Source: Nocardiopsis sp. YSL2
GTDB taxonomy: Bacteria; Actinomycetota; Actinomycetes; Streptosporangiales; Streptosporangiaceae
Direction: 5' to 3'
NCBI RefSeq assembly: GCF_030555055.1
Contig: NZ_JAMOAO010000001.1
Span: 248,001 to 312,000, forward strand
Length of the DNA stretch: 64,000 nucleotides
In this document: in pieces, positions 1 through 8,476 of the stretch
How positions within the stretch are numbered: position 1 is the stretch's first letter
Layout of the letters: each line of letters begins with the position of its first letter
Made by a program: the position numbers and the translations under genes
Notes under the pieces: generated by a model
Database searches by the model: none
What the model saw: only the letters and a program-made list of their open reading frames with translations
What the model was told of the DNA's origin: nothing

Positions 1-157
1 CGTGTTCGCTCCGCCTTGTGGACAGGGCCCCTGCCTGAGCGGGAGCACCGTGTCGGGCCCCCTGTGTTCGCCGAGCCGGGCGTGAAAGGATTCCGTACGC
101 AGAGGGTGCGCGGTCCGCGCACCGGCGTACGCACAACGGAAACGGTGAACGATTCAC

Positions 158-445
158 ATGGCTAAGAAGGACGGCGGTGAACTCGGTCCCGCACTTCTCG
201 GCTTCGCGGCGGGGTTCGCGGCGGAGTTCGTGGCGCGCAAGGCCCTGACCTTCGCCTGGACGCGCGCCACCGGGGAGGAGCCCCCGACGGACCTGGAGTC
301 CCCCGAGGTGAGTCTCGGTCGCGCTCTGAGCTGGGCCGTGATGGCGGGCGTGGGCGTGGAGGTGGCGCGGGTGCTGGCCGTACGCGCCACCCGGAAGAAG
401 GTGCACGGCTCGACCGGCCTGGAGCCGGAGCTCGTATCCGACTGA
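158..445 (+). CDS. DUF4235 family small membrane protein
   Basis: A 95-residue protein with two hydrophobic helices, at about residues 9-32 and 54-74, and a short charged C-terminal tail. It matches the DUF4235 family of small actinobacterial integral membrane proteins, whose function is unknown. The start is the ATG at 158. The upstream sequence has only a weak ribosome-binding site. It is a single gene that ends before a strong hairpin at 473-509 and converges on the next gene, which lies on the minus strand. The family assignment comes from overall sequence character and length; no catalytic residues are visible. Confidence 0.8.
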   Translation: MAKKDGGELGPALLGFAAGFAAEFVARKALTFAWTRATGEEPPTDLESPEVSLGRALSWAVMAGVGVEVARVLAVRATRKKVHGSTGLEPELVSD

Positions 446-472
446 GGGGCCCGGCCGCGCGCGGAGTGCCCT

Positions 473-509
473 CCCGGCGGGGGACGGCGAGTGCCGCTCC
501 CCCGCCGGG
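473..509. terminator. Bidirectional hairpin terminator between convergent genes
   Basis: A perfect 12-bp inverted repeat (CCCGGCGGGGGA at 473-484 with its complement at 498-509) lies between two convergent stop codons. It has no T-tract, as is common in actinobacteria. Confidence 0.6.
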
Positions 510-521
510 GCCGGCCCCCGG

Positions 522-1367
522 TCAGGACTCCAGTTCCCCCGACGCCCCGCCCCGGGTGATGCTCTGGGCCCGTAGGTCGGCCCGGACCTTGGCGGCCAGC
601 GCGCCGGTGGCCATGCGGTTGACGACGCCGCCTGCCACGGCGCCGGTGAGGTAGGGGCCCAGGGTCGTGAGGTTGCGCCCCAGCAGCCGCAGCAGCCGGT
701 CGCGCAGTGCGGTCTTGGCGGCCGCGCCCACGGCCAGCAGGAGGGTCTCCTCGGGCTTGGTGGGGTCCATGCCGCGGCGGTGGACCCACGCCCCCAGGTA
801 GCCCGCGTTGCGGCGCAGGGAGCCGTCGGCTTCGACCGGGGCGTCGTGGAGTTCGTGCAGCTCACCGATGAGCTTGACCTCGACGGCGGCGACCAGCAGG
901 GTCTCCGCCGCCAGACGCGCGGGTGCTCCGAGCAGGAGTGGGGGTGCGGCCCACTGCACGGCCGAGAGGGCGCCTCCGGCCATGCCCACGGCGGTGGTGG
1001 TGCGGACCGCGGTGCGCTGGAGGGCGTCGGCGAGCTCCTCGCCGTCCAGGCCGCCGTGGTGGCGCACGAGTGTGGCGTGGTCGCGGATGGGGACGCGGGG
1101 GGCGATCTCCTCGGCGAACGTCTCACTCAGCCACCGCCCGGCGGCGACGCCGCGCAGTCCGGCGGACCGGGCGCTGGTTCCCAGAGCGGTGACGAGGTCG
1201 CGCAGCCTGCGGCGGCGCTCGGCCGCGCCCTCTCCGTCGGCGGCGTCCTCGTCCATGGTCGCCAGGTCCTCGGAGAGGATGCGTCCCACGAGAACGCCCA
1301 CCTCACGGCGTTCGACGTCGCCGCCGGTGCCCTCACGGGAGTCCTCGGGGTGCTGGTCGTCGTCCAC
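522..1367 (-). CDS. Hypothetical membrane-associated protein
   Basis: I do not recognise the family. The reading frame is open to 1454, but the GTG at 1367 is the likely start because GAGGGAGGGG sits just upstream, giving 281 residues. The N-terminal third is charged and acidic. The centre (about residues 120-165) has two hydrophobic stretches rich in Ala, Leu and Gly, and a second glycine-rich hydrophobic stretch follows near residues 200-260. The general look (hydrophobic helices around a Val-Glu-Val-Lys-Leu-Ile segment) recalls EcsC-like proteins, but I would not assign it. Its upstream neighbour on the same strand is the DUF4193 gene, about 160 bp away. Confidence 0.65.
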   Translation of the reverse strand: MDDDQHPEDSREGTGGDVERREVGVLVGRILSEDLATMDEDAADGEGAAERRRRLRDLVTALGTSARSAGLRGVAAGRWLSETFAEEIAPRVPIRDHATLVRHHGGLDGEELADALQRTAVRTTTAVGMAGGALSAVQWAAPPLLLGAPARLAAETLLVAAVEVKLIGELHELHDAPVEADGSLRRNAGYLGAWVHRRGMDPTKPEETLLLAVGAAAKTALRDRLLRLLGRNLTTLGPYLTGAVAGGVVNRMATGALAAKVRADLRAQSITRGGASGELES

Positions 1368-1529
1368 GGGCCCCTCCCTCGTGTCCTTGCGCGTCGTGGG
1401 TACCCCGCAGGGTACCCCCGGCACACGCGCGATGCGCCCCCGGAGGGGACGCATCGGGTCATGGCGCGTTCGGTCGGCGCGTCGGGGAACGGCTCTCGGA
1501 ACGGGACGGCGGGTGTCCGCCCCGTCCTG

Positions 1530-1826
1530 TCAGGCGCACTCCTTGCAGACCAGCTGGCCGGCGCGCTGTTCGGCGAGCTGACTGCGGTGGTGCACCAGGA
1601 AGCAGCGCGAGCAGGTGAACTCGTCGGCCTGACGCGGGAGCACGCGGACCGCGAGCTCCTCGCCGGACAGGTCCGCTCCGGGCAGTTCGAGCCCTTCGTT
1701 GGCCTCGTCGGGGTCGACGTCGATCGTGCCGGTGCCCTTGTCCACGCGCCGCGCCTGCAGCTCCTGGAGGCTGTCCTCGTTGATGTCCTCGTCAGTCTTG
1801 CGCGGGCTGTCGTAGTCGGTGGCCAT
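1530..1826 (-). CDS. DUF4193 domain zinc-ribbon protein
   Basis: A 98-residue acidic protein with the typical DUF4193 opening MATDYDSPRKTDED. The C-terminal zinc-ribbon cysteines are CSRC (preceding a Phe-Leu-Val-His-His segment) and CKEC, and the protein ends one residue later. The family is widespread in actinobacteria and its role is unknown. The zinc-ribbon resembles those of small RNA polymerase-binding proteins, but that is only a suggestion. I chose the ATG at 1826, which matches the conserved N-terminus. An alternative ATG five codons upstream (1841) has GAGGGGG directly against it, too close for normal initiation. Confidence 0.85.
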   Translation of the reverse strand: MATDYDSPRKTDEDINEDSLQELQARRVDKGTGTIDVDPDEANEGLELPGADLSGEELAVRVLPRQADEFTCSRCFLVHHRSQLAEQRAGQLVCKECA

Positions 1827-1841
1827 CTCTGCTAACTCCAT

Positions 1842-2290
1842 CCCCCTCGTTTAGTGCCTCGTCGCGCGGGTGTAACGCTTGAGAGACCTCTGTTGTGCCC
1901 GGATCGGTCGATGAGTTTTCCCGACATCGGTGAACCGTGCCCCCTCCCGGGCCACCGCTCACAGGTCAGCGGTACTTTTCGGCACCGTGACCGGAGACGG
2001 CCACGCGTCGGCGGCCGCACCCCGATCGGTTCCTCTCGTACTACCCAACGTCGGGTGTCCCGTAGACCTCGAAAACCCGTTTCCGCCCACTCCGGACAAG
2101 CGTGGAAGAAACCCCCGGCCATGGGCGAAAACAAAGACATGCCCACGTCAGGAGGCATTCCCTCCGTGTCCACGCCCGGGGAAGCATACCCACCCGGGGT
2201 CGACGCTCGTGACGCGGGTGGGCGTGTCTTCGGACACGTATAGATACCACGAAGCAGGCCCGAGTGCGATTCGATGGGCCGCGGCCCGAT
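1842..2290. other. Intergenic region, no gene seen
   Basis: About 450 bp between the DUF4193 start and the histidine kinase stop. Frames open here lack coding character. A hairpin (CCCACCCG at 2189-2196 with CGGGTGGG at 2215-2222) could terminate the two-component operon, and GGGCCGCGGCCC at 2276-2287 is a short palindrome. The rest probably carries the DUF4193 promoter. Confidence 0.5.
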
Positions 2291-3541
2291 TCACCGGCGC
2301 TCGGGGACCTCGGGCGGGGCCAGCGGCAGGCAGACGGTGATGACCAGTCCGCCGCCCGCGCGGGGCCACGCCGTGACCACGCCCTCGTGGGCGCGCACCA
2401 CCGAGCGCACGATCGACAGGCCGAGTCCGGCGCTGCGGCCCGAGCCCACCCTGTCGCCCGATCCGCGCCGGAAGGGCTCGAAGAGGCCCTCGATCTCGTA
2501 GGCGGGGATGACCTTGCCCGAGTTCTCCACCTGGATCGCCGGCACGCCCTCGTACATGCCGCTGCGAACGGTGATCTCCCCGTCCTCGACGTTGTACTTG
2601 AGCGCGTTCTCCACCAGGTTGGCGGCCAGCCGCTCCAGGAGGACCGGGTCGCCGACCACCGCGCCGGGGCGCAGGTCCCGGCGCAGCCGCAGCCCCGACT
2701 CCTCGATGTCCCCCGAGAGCTGGCTCAAGACCGTCTCCGCGACCTCGCCGAGGTCGACCCGGGTCCGCGACTCCAGTTCCCGGTCGCTCTTGGCCAGGAA
2801 GAGCAGGCCGTCGATGAGGCGCTCGTGCCGGGCGTTGGTCTCCAGCAGGGTCCGGCCGACGCTCTTGAGGTCCGGAGAGACCTCGGGGGCGCTGAGGGCG
2901 ACCTCCAGCAGGGTGCGGTTGATCGCCAGGGGCGTGCGCAGCTCGTGCGAGGCGTTGGCGACGAACCGGCGCTGCCCGTCGAAGGCCCGGTCCAGGCGCT
3001 CCAGCATGCCGTCGAAGGTGTCGGCGAGCTCGCGGATCTCGTCGTCGGGCCCGGACAGGGCGATGCGCTCGTGCAGGGAGCGCTCCGACAGGCGGCGGGC
3101 GATGCGCGTGATCTTCTGCAGCGGCGACAGGGCGCGGCCGGCCACCGCGTAGCCCAGGGCGACCGCCAGCAGGCCGACCAGGAACAGGGCGAGCAGGGAG
3201 AACCGGGTGACGTGGGTGAGCACCTCCTCGATGAGGTGGCGCTGGGCCAGCAGTTCGGCGGCGCCCTCCTCCGCCAGCAGGGCGTTGAGCAGGACCGCGA
3301 CGATGAGGTAGTTGACCAGGACCAGCACGGATCCGGCCGCGAAGAACAACATCCCGTAGATGAGCGTGAGCCGTGCCCGCAGGCTGAGGTTGTCGGTGAA
3401 GCGGTACACCCGCTCCGCGGCCGCGGACCGCTCGGCGCCCTCACGGTCGGGCGAGGCGGTGTGCAGGCGGCGCCAGGTCCCGGTGTCCCCGGGGCGGGTG
3501 GGTTCGACCTGGTCCGGCTCGGCGCGCTCGCCCGGTCTCAC
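2291..3541 (-). CDS. Two-component sensor histidine kinase
   Basis: A 416-residue membrane histidine kinase. It has two transmembrane segments (about residues 58-85 and 113-135), with only a short region of about 28 residues outside the membrane, then a HAMP linker. The H-box FVANASHELRTPLA carries the phosphorylated histidine at about position 199. The ATPase domain has the N-box LVENALKYNV (about 310) and the G-box AGLGLSIVRS. It phosphorylates the response regulator encoded just upstream. Its GTG start overlaps the regulator stop in the four bases GTGA at 3538-3541, so the two are translationally coupled. The tiny extracytoplasmic loop suggests it senses something at or in the membrane. 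Confidence 0.93.
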   Translation of the reverse strand: MRPGERAEPDQVEPTRPGDTGTWRRLHTASPDREGAERSAAAERVYRFTDNLSLRARLTLIYGMLFFAAGSVLVLVNYLIVAVLLNALLAEEGAAELLAQRHLIEEVLTHVTRFSLLALFLVGLLAVALGYAVAGRALSPLQKITRIARRLSERSLHERIALSGPDDEIRELADTFDGMLERLDRAFDGQRRFVANASHELRTPLAINRTLLEVALSAPEVSPDLKSVGRTLLETNARHERLIDGLLFLAKSDRELESRTRVDLGEVAETVLSQLSGDIEESGLRLRRDLRPGAVVGDPVLLERLAANLVENALKYNVEDGEITVRSGMYEGVPAIQVENSGKVIPAYEIEGLFEPFRRGSGDRVGSGRSAGLGLSIVRSVVRAHEGVVTAWPRAGGGLVITVCLPLAPPEVPERR

Positions 3542-4191
3542 AGGCGGTACCCGGCGCCGGGGACGGTCTGGATGACCGGCGGGTCGCCGATCTTCTTGCG
3601 CAGGGTCATGACGGTGACCCGCACGACGTTGGTGAAGGGGTCGGCGTTCTCGTCCCAGGCCTTCTCCAGCAGTCCCTCGGCGCTGACCACGGTCCCCTGG
3701 GCGCGCATGAGCACCTGCAGGACCGCGAACTCCTTGGGTGTGAGGGCGATCTCGCGGCCGTCGCGGTGCACGCGGTGGTTGGCCGGGTCGAGCGTGATGC
3801 CGTGCCGCTCCAGCACGGGCGGCAGCGGTGGCGCCGACCTGCGGCCCAGTGCGTGCACGCGGGCGATGAGCTCGGCGAAGGCGAAGGGCTTGGCAAGGTA
3901 GTCGTCGGCGCCGATGGTCAGGCCCTCGACCTTGTCCTGGACCCCGCTGGAGGCGGTGAGCATCAGGATGCGGCCGGTGTAGCTCTCCTCGACCAGGGTG
4001 CGCGCGACGTCGTCACCGTGGGTTCCGGGCAGGTCGCGGTCGAGCACGATCACATCGTAGTCGTTGACCGCGGTGTGCTCCAGGGCCGTGTCGCCGTCAT
4101 AGACGACGTCCACCGCCATCGCCTCGCGGCGCAGTCCCAGGGCCACGGCGTCGGCCAGAACCCGTTCGTCTTCGACCACGAGTACGCGCAC
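3538..4191 (-). CDS. OmpR-family response regulator
   Basis: A 217-residue response regulator. The receiver domain has the acidic pair at Glu7-Asp8, the phospho-acceptor Asp51, Thr79 and Lys101. The C-terminal half is an OmpR/PhoB winged helix (NVVRVTVMTLRKKIG, ending in the family's Pro-Gly-Ala-Gly-Tyr-Arg). Translation starts at the GTG at 4191, preceded by GAAGGA with a 4-nt spacer. Promoter placement is odd: a strong intrinsic terminator on the same strand ends only about 30 nt upstream of the start codon. Transcription therefore probably begins further upstream and reads through it, which suggests attenuation. The target genes are not evident. Confidence 0.93.
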   Translation of the reverse strand: MRVLVVEDERVLADAVALGLRREAMAVDVVYDGDTALEHTAVNDYDVIVLDRDLPGTHGDDVARTLVEESYTGRILMLTASSGVQDKVEGLTIGADDYLAKPFAFAELIARVHALGRRSAPPLPPVLERHGITLDPANHRVHRDGREIALTPKEFAVLQVLMRAQGTVVSAEGLLEKAWDENADPFTNVVRVTVMTLRKKIGDPPVIQTVPGAGYRL

Positions 4192-4220
4192 GTTGTCCTT
4201 CTCGAGCGTTGGTGCCTGGG

Positions 4221-4268
4221 AAAAAAGGGGGCCGCTGCCGGCGCATCCCCCAACACACCGGCAGCGGC
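4221..4268 (-). terminator. Intrinsic terminator in the response-regulator leader (attenuator candidate)
   Basis: Read on the minus strand, GCCGCTGCCGG (4268-4258), a 16-nt loop, the exact complement (4241-4231) and then CCCCTTTTTT form a textbook Rho-independent terminator. No recognisable minus-strand gene precedes it, and the response-regulator start codon follows about 30 nt after the T-tract. It is either an attenuator or the end of a small RNA. Confidence 0.7.
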
Positions 4269-4847
4269 GTTCTTGGTCCCGGCCGCGTCAACCGTTGTCT
4301 CACATCCGGGGTAAGGAGACGGTAAACCACCGTACTCCTCCCCTGTCCGCAGACCGGGCGTCGGCCGGGAGCTTCACAGCTCCCTTCATGCACGGGGAGC
4401 CGCCACCGACGCATCCCCCAACCGTCGGCAGCGACGTATCCCCGCACATCTCAAAACTGACACATCAAGAATAAGAAACAAGTAAGCGCAGGGCGCAACC
4501 ACGGAATGTGCGATGGGACACCATCGACCCTCCCTTGGCACGCGCGACCGCGGCCCGCCGCCGTCGATCGGCCGGACCCCCGTGACAGGGGCCTTTCCAG
4601 ACTACGGAACCGTGCGTGCGCGAACGGGTGATCACGGAAGGATCACGCACGGGGGGCGGTGGTTTGACCTGAGTCACAGTGCGGTACAGGTAGGGGACGC
4701 ACGCGTGGACCCGGCCGACCGGTCGGGACGCGACGGGCACGCGCACAGGGACGTGGCGGCCGCGGTCGCTCGCACGCGCTTGCGTACACACACGGATGCA
4801 CACCGGTGCGGCGAGCCGTACCGGTGCCTACCCCTGGAAGAGGTGTC
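4269..4847. other. Intergenic region upstream of the two-component operon
   Basis: Roughly 580 bp with no convincing gene on either strand, apart from the leader hairpins listed separately. GTGATC and GATCAC at 4628-4646 form an inverted repeat with a 7-base spacer. TTGACC (4664) and TACAGG (4685) are a weak promoter-like pair facing the small gene at 4848. Open frames here lack the codon bias of real genes. Confidence 0.5.
4401..4433 (-). promoter_or_regulatory. Second leader hairpin with the same loop as the terminator
   Basis: On the minus strand, CGCTGCCGAC and GTCGGTGGCG pair over 10 bp (two G-T wobbles) around a loop containing GTTGGGGGATGC. The downstream terminator loop has the same 12 bases. 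On the plus strand this is a direct repeat, GCATCCCCCAAC followed by CGGCAGCG after 3-4 bases, at 4243-4267 and 4411-4433. Confidence 0.45.
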
Positions 4848-5012
4848 ATGGGCGAGTTCCTCGCGGAGATCAAGGTCCGCATCAACGAGACCTACCGTTC
4901 GCTCCAGTCGGCCCAGGCCGCCGGAGACGACCACCTCGCCGACACGCACGCCGCGGAACTGGAGGACCTGTACGGGATCGCGGCTCGCAACGGCGTCGAC
5001 ACCCACTGCTGA
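4848..5012 (+). CDS. Small conserved hypothetical protein (54 aa)
   Basis: A 54-residue, mostly helical, charged protein beginning MGEFLAEIKVRINETYRSL. I recognise this type as a small actinobacterial orphan of unknown function but cannot name it. The ATG at 4848 was chosen because GAAGAGG lies 5 nt upstream; an in-frame upstream extension to 4806 has no such site. It is a single-gene transcript that ends in a very strong terminator at 5059-5096. Confidence 0.7.
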   Translation: MGEFLAEIKVRINETYRSLQSAQAAGDDHLADTHAAELEDLYGIAARNGVDTHC

Positions 5013-5058
5013 CATCCCTCCGTCGGCACCGCCCGGATCCTGAGGGACCGGGACGGGT

Positions 5059-5105
5059 GAGGGGCGGGGAGCGGCTTTCGCCGTTCCCCGCCCCTCTCTT
5101 CGTTC
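5059..5105 (+). terminator. Strong intrinsic terminator after the 54-aa gene
   Basis: A 17-bp stem (5059-5075 with 5080-5096, one G-T wobble) closes a TTTC loop and is followed by TCTTCGTTC. It probably also serves the converging phosphatase gene. Confidence 0.8.
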
Positions 5106-5133
5106 CCGCCGTTCCTGCCTCGGGCCGGCGGCC

Positions 5134-5946
5134 TCAGCCGTCGGTGTCGGCCCCCAGCGGTGCCAGGAGCTCCGACAGTTCCTCGTAGAGCCCGGGCCGG
5201 GCGGCGATCACCAGGTCCTCACTGGGCGGCCCTCCTCGCAGCCCGCCCAGCCGCAGGCCCGCCTCCGTGGCGACCAGGCCGGGCGCCGACCAGTCCCAGG
5301 CGTGCAGGCCGCGCTCGTAGAAGGCGTTGTAGCGGCCCGTGGCCAGGCCGGTGAGGTCGACCGCGGCCGACCCGCCCCGGCGGATGTCACGGATGTGCGG
5401 GATGACCTCCAGCAGCACCCGTGCCTGCTGGACGCGCCGCTCGGGGAAGTAGCCGAAGCCCGTGGCGACCAGCGCCCGGTCCAGGGGCACGGTGTCGGGG
5501 GCGCGCAGCGGCTCGCCGTCGCGCCGGGCGCCGCCGCCCAGGACCGCCTCGAACATCTCCCCGCGCGAGGGGATGTGCACGGCGGCGGCGACCACGACCC
5601 CGTCCACCTCGGCGGCGATCGCCACACCCCAGTCGGGGCTGCCGTAGAGGTAGTTGACGGTCCCGTCGATCGGGTCGACGACCCACCGGACCCGGCTGGT
5701 TCCGGCCTCGTCACCGCCCTCCTCGCCCAGGACGGCGTCGTCGGGGCGCTCCGCCAGGAGCCGTGCCCGGATGAGGTCCTCGGTGGCGCGGTCCATCTTG
5801 GTGACCACGTCGGTGGGGCTGGACTTGGTGTCGAGCACGGTGATGCCCGCCTGCCCCTCGGCCGCGAGTGCTCCCGCCTCCGCGGCCACGGTCACGGCGA
5901 GGTCGCGCAGGGCCTCGGGGTCTGGTGCTGACCGGGTGGTGCTCAC
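5134..5946 (-). CDS. Inositol monophosphatase family protein
   Basis: A 270-residue magnesium-dependent sugar or inositol phosphatase of the IMPase/SuhB fold. The metal-binding motifs are present: GEEGG, then WVVDPIDGTVNY, then the C-terminal WDWSAPGLVATEAG. The substrate could be inositol-1-phosphate, histidinol phosphate or a related sugar phosphate, and sequence alone does not decide. The start is the GTG at 5946, without a strong ribosome-binding site. About 300 bp of empty sequence separate it from the S9 peptidase gene. Confidence 0.9.
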   Translation of the reverse strand: MSTTRSAPDPEALRDLAVTVAAEAGALAAEGQAGITVLDTKSSPTDVVTKMDRATEDLIRARLLAERPDDAVLGEEGGDEAGTSRVRWVVDPIDGTVNYLYGSPDWGVAIAAEVDGVVVAAAVHIPSRGEMFEAVLGGGARRDGEPLRAPDTVPLDRALVATGFGYFPERRVQQARVLLEVIPHIRDIRRGGSAAVDLTGLATGRYNAFYERGLHAWDWSAPGLVATEAGLRLGGLRGGPPSEDLVIAARPGLYEELSELLAPLGADTDG

Positions 5947-6244
5947 GTGTTCGTTGGGCGTGGGTGCCCCGGCCGTCAGGCCGGAGCGGGAACGCCCGTC
6001 TCCTTCCCAGTGGTGTAGGCGTCACCGTCCGCTCGGTGGAGCGGGCCGACGTGCCTGTGGCTGATCGCGGCCCGACCACCGTAGGCGGTGGCGATGTCGG
6101 AACGGCCCCCGGCCCCGGCCCGCACGCCGGCCGACCGCGTGGTTCGGGCCCGTGGCGGCCGGGGGGAGCCGTGCCCGTCCGGGGTGGTACGGGCCTCGGA
6201 TCCGCGCCCGGCACGCCCGGCGGCCAGGGCCACGAGCCGTGGGA

Positions 6245-8281
6245 TCACAGCAGTTCCGGCCTGGCCCACTCCTTGCCGTGGACGTGGTGGTCCAGGAAGG
6301 CGAAGATCGTCTCGTACCAGATCCGGGCGTTGCCGGGGCTGAGGATCCAGTGGTTCTCGTCGGGGAAGTACAGGAACTTGGCGTCGACCTCGTGCAGGAG
6401 GAGGTCGCGCCACAGGCGCAGCCCCTCGGAGATCGGCACCCGGTAGTCCTTGTCCCCGTGGATGACGAGCATGGGCGTGCGGATGCGGTCGGCGCTCAGG
6501 TGCGGCGAGTTGCGCTCGTAGCGCTCGGGCCGGGCCAGCGGCGTGCCGAACTCGCGCTCCCACACCGGCGGGTGGTCGGTGACGGCGCTGAACCCGTGCA
6601 GGGCCCACAGGGAGGCGTGGGAGACGATCGCCTTGAAGCGGTCGGTGTGTCCGGCGATCCAGTTGGCCATGTAGCCGCCGAACGAGCCGCCCATCATGGC
6701 GGTGCGCTCGGAGTCGATGTCGTCGCGGGCCTCGGCCGCGTCGGTGATCGCCATGACGTCGGCGTGGGTACGCGGCCCCCACTGCCCCCAGGCCCGGCGG
6801 AGCATGTCCTGGCCGTAGCCGGTGGACAGGGCCGGGTCGGGCAGCAGGACGGCGTAGCCCCGCGCCGCCAGCAGCCACGGGTTCCAGCGCCAGGACCAGC
6901 CGTTGAAGCTCATGTAGGGGCCGCCGTGCACCCAGAGCACGAGCGGGGCCGGTGCGTCGGCCGAGGCCTCCTCGGGCAGGACCAGCCAGGAGCGGACCCG
7001 GGTGCCGTCGTCGGCGGTGGCCTCGATCTCGGTGAGCGTGCCCGGCATGGTCGGCTCGGAGCCGGGGGTGCGCAGGCGGACGGGCTCGCCGTCGGCGGTG
7101 TCCGCGTCCAGCCGCACGGGGGCGGGGGGCGCGTCCCAGGCGTCGCGCAGGGCGAAGACGTGGCGCCCGTCCGGCGAGGGGTTGAGCGCGCTGTAGGCGC
7201 CGTGGTCGCCGGTGATCCGGGTGAGCTCCCCGTCGGCGAGGCCGATCCGGAAGACGGGGCGGCGCCCGTTCTGGTCGGCCACGATGAACACGGCGGAGGA
7301 GTCGGCCGCGAACGCGTAGTCGCGCGGCCAGAGCTCGTGGTCGGCGAGCAGGTCGCGGCCCCGCCCGGTGGCCAGGTCCACCAGCCAGAGGGTGTGGTCG
7401 CGGGGCTCGCCGTCGTAGTCGCCCGGGAACGCGCGACCGACCAGGACCGATCGCCCGTCCGGGGAGACCAGGGGGCCGTCGAAGTCGTACCCCGGGTCGC
7501 TGACCAGGGTCCTGCGGTCGCCGGTGGCCGTGTCGATGGCGACGATGTCGTGGCGGGTCGCGCCGCGGCCGGTGGGAACCCTCCATGCGGTGACGAGGGT
7601 GGCGCCGTCGGGGGTCAGGGCCGGTCCCGAGTCCAGCAGCGCCAGGCCGGCGCCGGGGGTCAGGTCGCGGGGCTCGCCCAGGCGGGCGTCGTCGTCGGCG
7701 GGCGGGGCGGCGACGAAGTGGCGGGGGTGGTCGGGGCCGACGTCGCTGTCCCAGGAGCGGACCGGGAGCGCCTCGTGGAGGATGGCGGTGACCCCGGCCT
7801 CCTCGCGGGCCTTGCGGGCCGAGGCGTCGGAGTCGGCGTCCTCGCTGTCGGGCAGGACGTCGGAGGTGAAGGCGACCAGGCCGGAGTCGCGGGCCACGGC
7901 GAAGGCGCCGACGCCGCCGGGCCGGGAGGCCACCTGCCGGGCCTCGCCGCCCTCGGCGGGCAGCAGCCACAGGGCGGGCCCGGGCTTGTCCTGGGGCTCG
8001 GCCTCGGGGTCCTGGCGGCCGGTCGTGAACAGGACCGATCCGTCGGGAAGGAAGTCGGCGGCGGACTCGCCCCTGGCGGAGCGGGTCAGACGGCGCGGCG
8101 CCCGCCCGCCCTCGGACTCCGGTTCGACGTCGATCTCCCACAGGGCGCTGCGGAAGGTCTTGGCGTCGGGGGCGAGGCCGCTGACGGGCGCCACCAGACG
8201 GGTTCCGTCCGGTGAGAGGCGCAGTCCGTTGACGCGGCGCAGTGTGAGGTATTCCGGTAGTTCATACCAGGAACGAACCAA
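6245..8281 (-). CDS. S9 family prolyl oligopeptidase-type peptidase
   Basis: A 678-residue serine peptidase. The N-terminal part is a beta-propeller-like series of repeats (residues 1-400 with recurrent SPDG motifs). The C-terminal alpha/beta hydrolase domain carries the nucleophile in GGSFGGY (Ser533), the acid in HGDKDYRVP (about Asp612) and the histidine in DENHWIL (His644). It resembles acylaminoacyl-peptidases and dipeptidyl peptidases and is probably cytoplasmic, as no signal peptide is visible. The start codon is a TTG at 8281, supported by AGGAG 7 nt upstream; no ATG or GTG is better placed. The 195-bp gap upstream separates it from ferrochelatase on the same strand. Confidence 0.93.
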   Translation of the reverse strand: MVRSWYELPEYLTLRRVNGLRLSPDGTRLVAPVSGLAPDAKTFRSALWEIDVEPESEGGRAPRRLTRSARGESAADFLPDGSVLFTTGRQDPEAEPQDKPGPALWLLPAEGGEARQVASRPGGVGAFAVARDSGLVAFTSDVLPDSEDADSDASARKAREEAGVTAILHEALPVRSWDSDVGPDHPRHFVAAPPADDDARLGEPRDLTPGAGLALLDSGPALTPDGATLVTAWRVPTGRGATRHDIVAIDTATGDRRTLVSDPGYDFDGPLVSPDGRSVLVGRAFPGDYDGEPRDHTLWLVDLATGRGRDLLADHELWPRDYAFAADSSAVFIVADQNGRRPVFRIGLADGELTRITGDHGAYSALNPSPDGRHVFALRDAWDAPPAPVRLDADTADGEPVRLRTPGSEPTMPGTLTEIEATADDGTRVRSWLVLPEEASADAPAPLVLWVHGGPYMSFNGWSWRWNPWLLAARGYAVLLPDPALSTGYGQDMLRRAWGQWGPRTHADVMAITDAAEARDDIDSERTAMMGGSFGGYMANWIAGHTDRFKAIVSHASLWALHGFSAVTDHPPVWEREFGTPLARPERYERNSPHLSADRIRTPMLVIHGDKDYRVPISEGLRLWRDLLLHEVDAKFLYFPDENHWILSPGNARIWYETIFAFLDHHVHGKEWARPELL

Positions 8282-8476
8282 GACGAGTCTCCTGAACCGT
8301 CGACGTGTGTTCTGGGGCGACTCTATAGGGATCCCCTACAGCACTTCCCCCTGGCGGCGGCCGGACACCGGCGCCGGCGGGGCGGCGGTGTCAGCAGCGT
8401 TTACCCACTGTGCCACAGCCGCGTTCCGGACCCTCGGGCGCCGCGGGCCCGGCTCGGCAGCCGGGCCGCGGGGCGT

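Noticed and set aside
4221-4433. The two leader hairpins as an ANTAR antitermination target
   Set aside because: ANTAR targets have hexanucleotide loops and closely spaced stems; these loops are 13-16 nt and 130 bp apart.
4231-4433. The same hairpins read on the plus strand as a 6C small RNA
   Set aside because: The C-rich loops are suggestive, but they have only five Cs, the spacing is far too long and the T-tract lies on the other strand.
5976-8141. A 721-codon open frame on the minus strand overlapping the S9 peptidase
   Set aside because: It is a different frame of the same strand, with an Arg/Pro/Gly/His-rich translation typical of shadow frames in high-GC DNA; the peptidase frame has full catalytic motifs.
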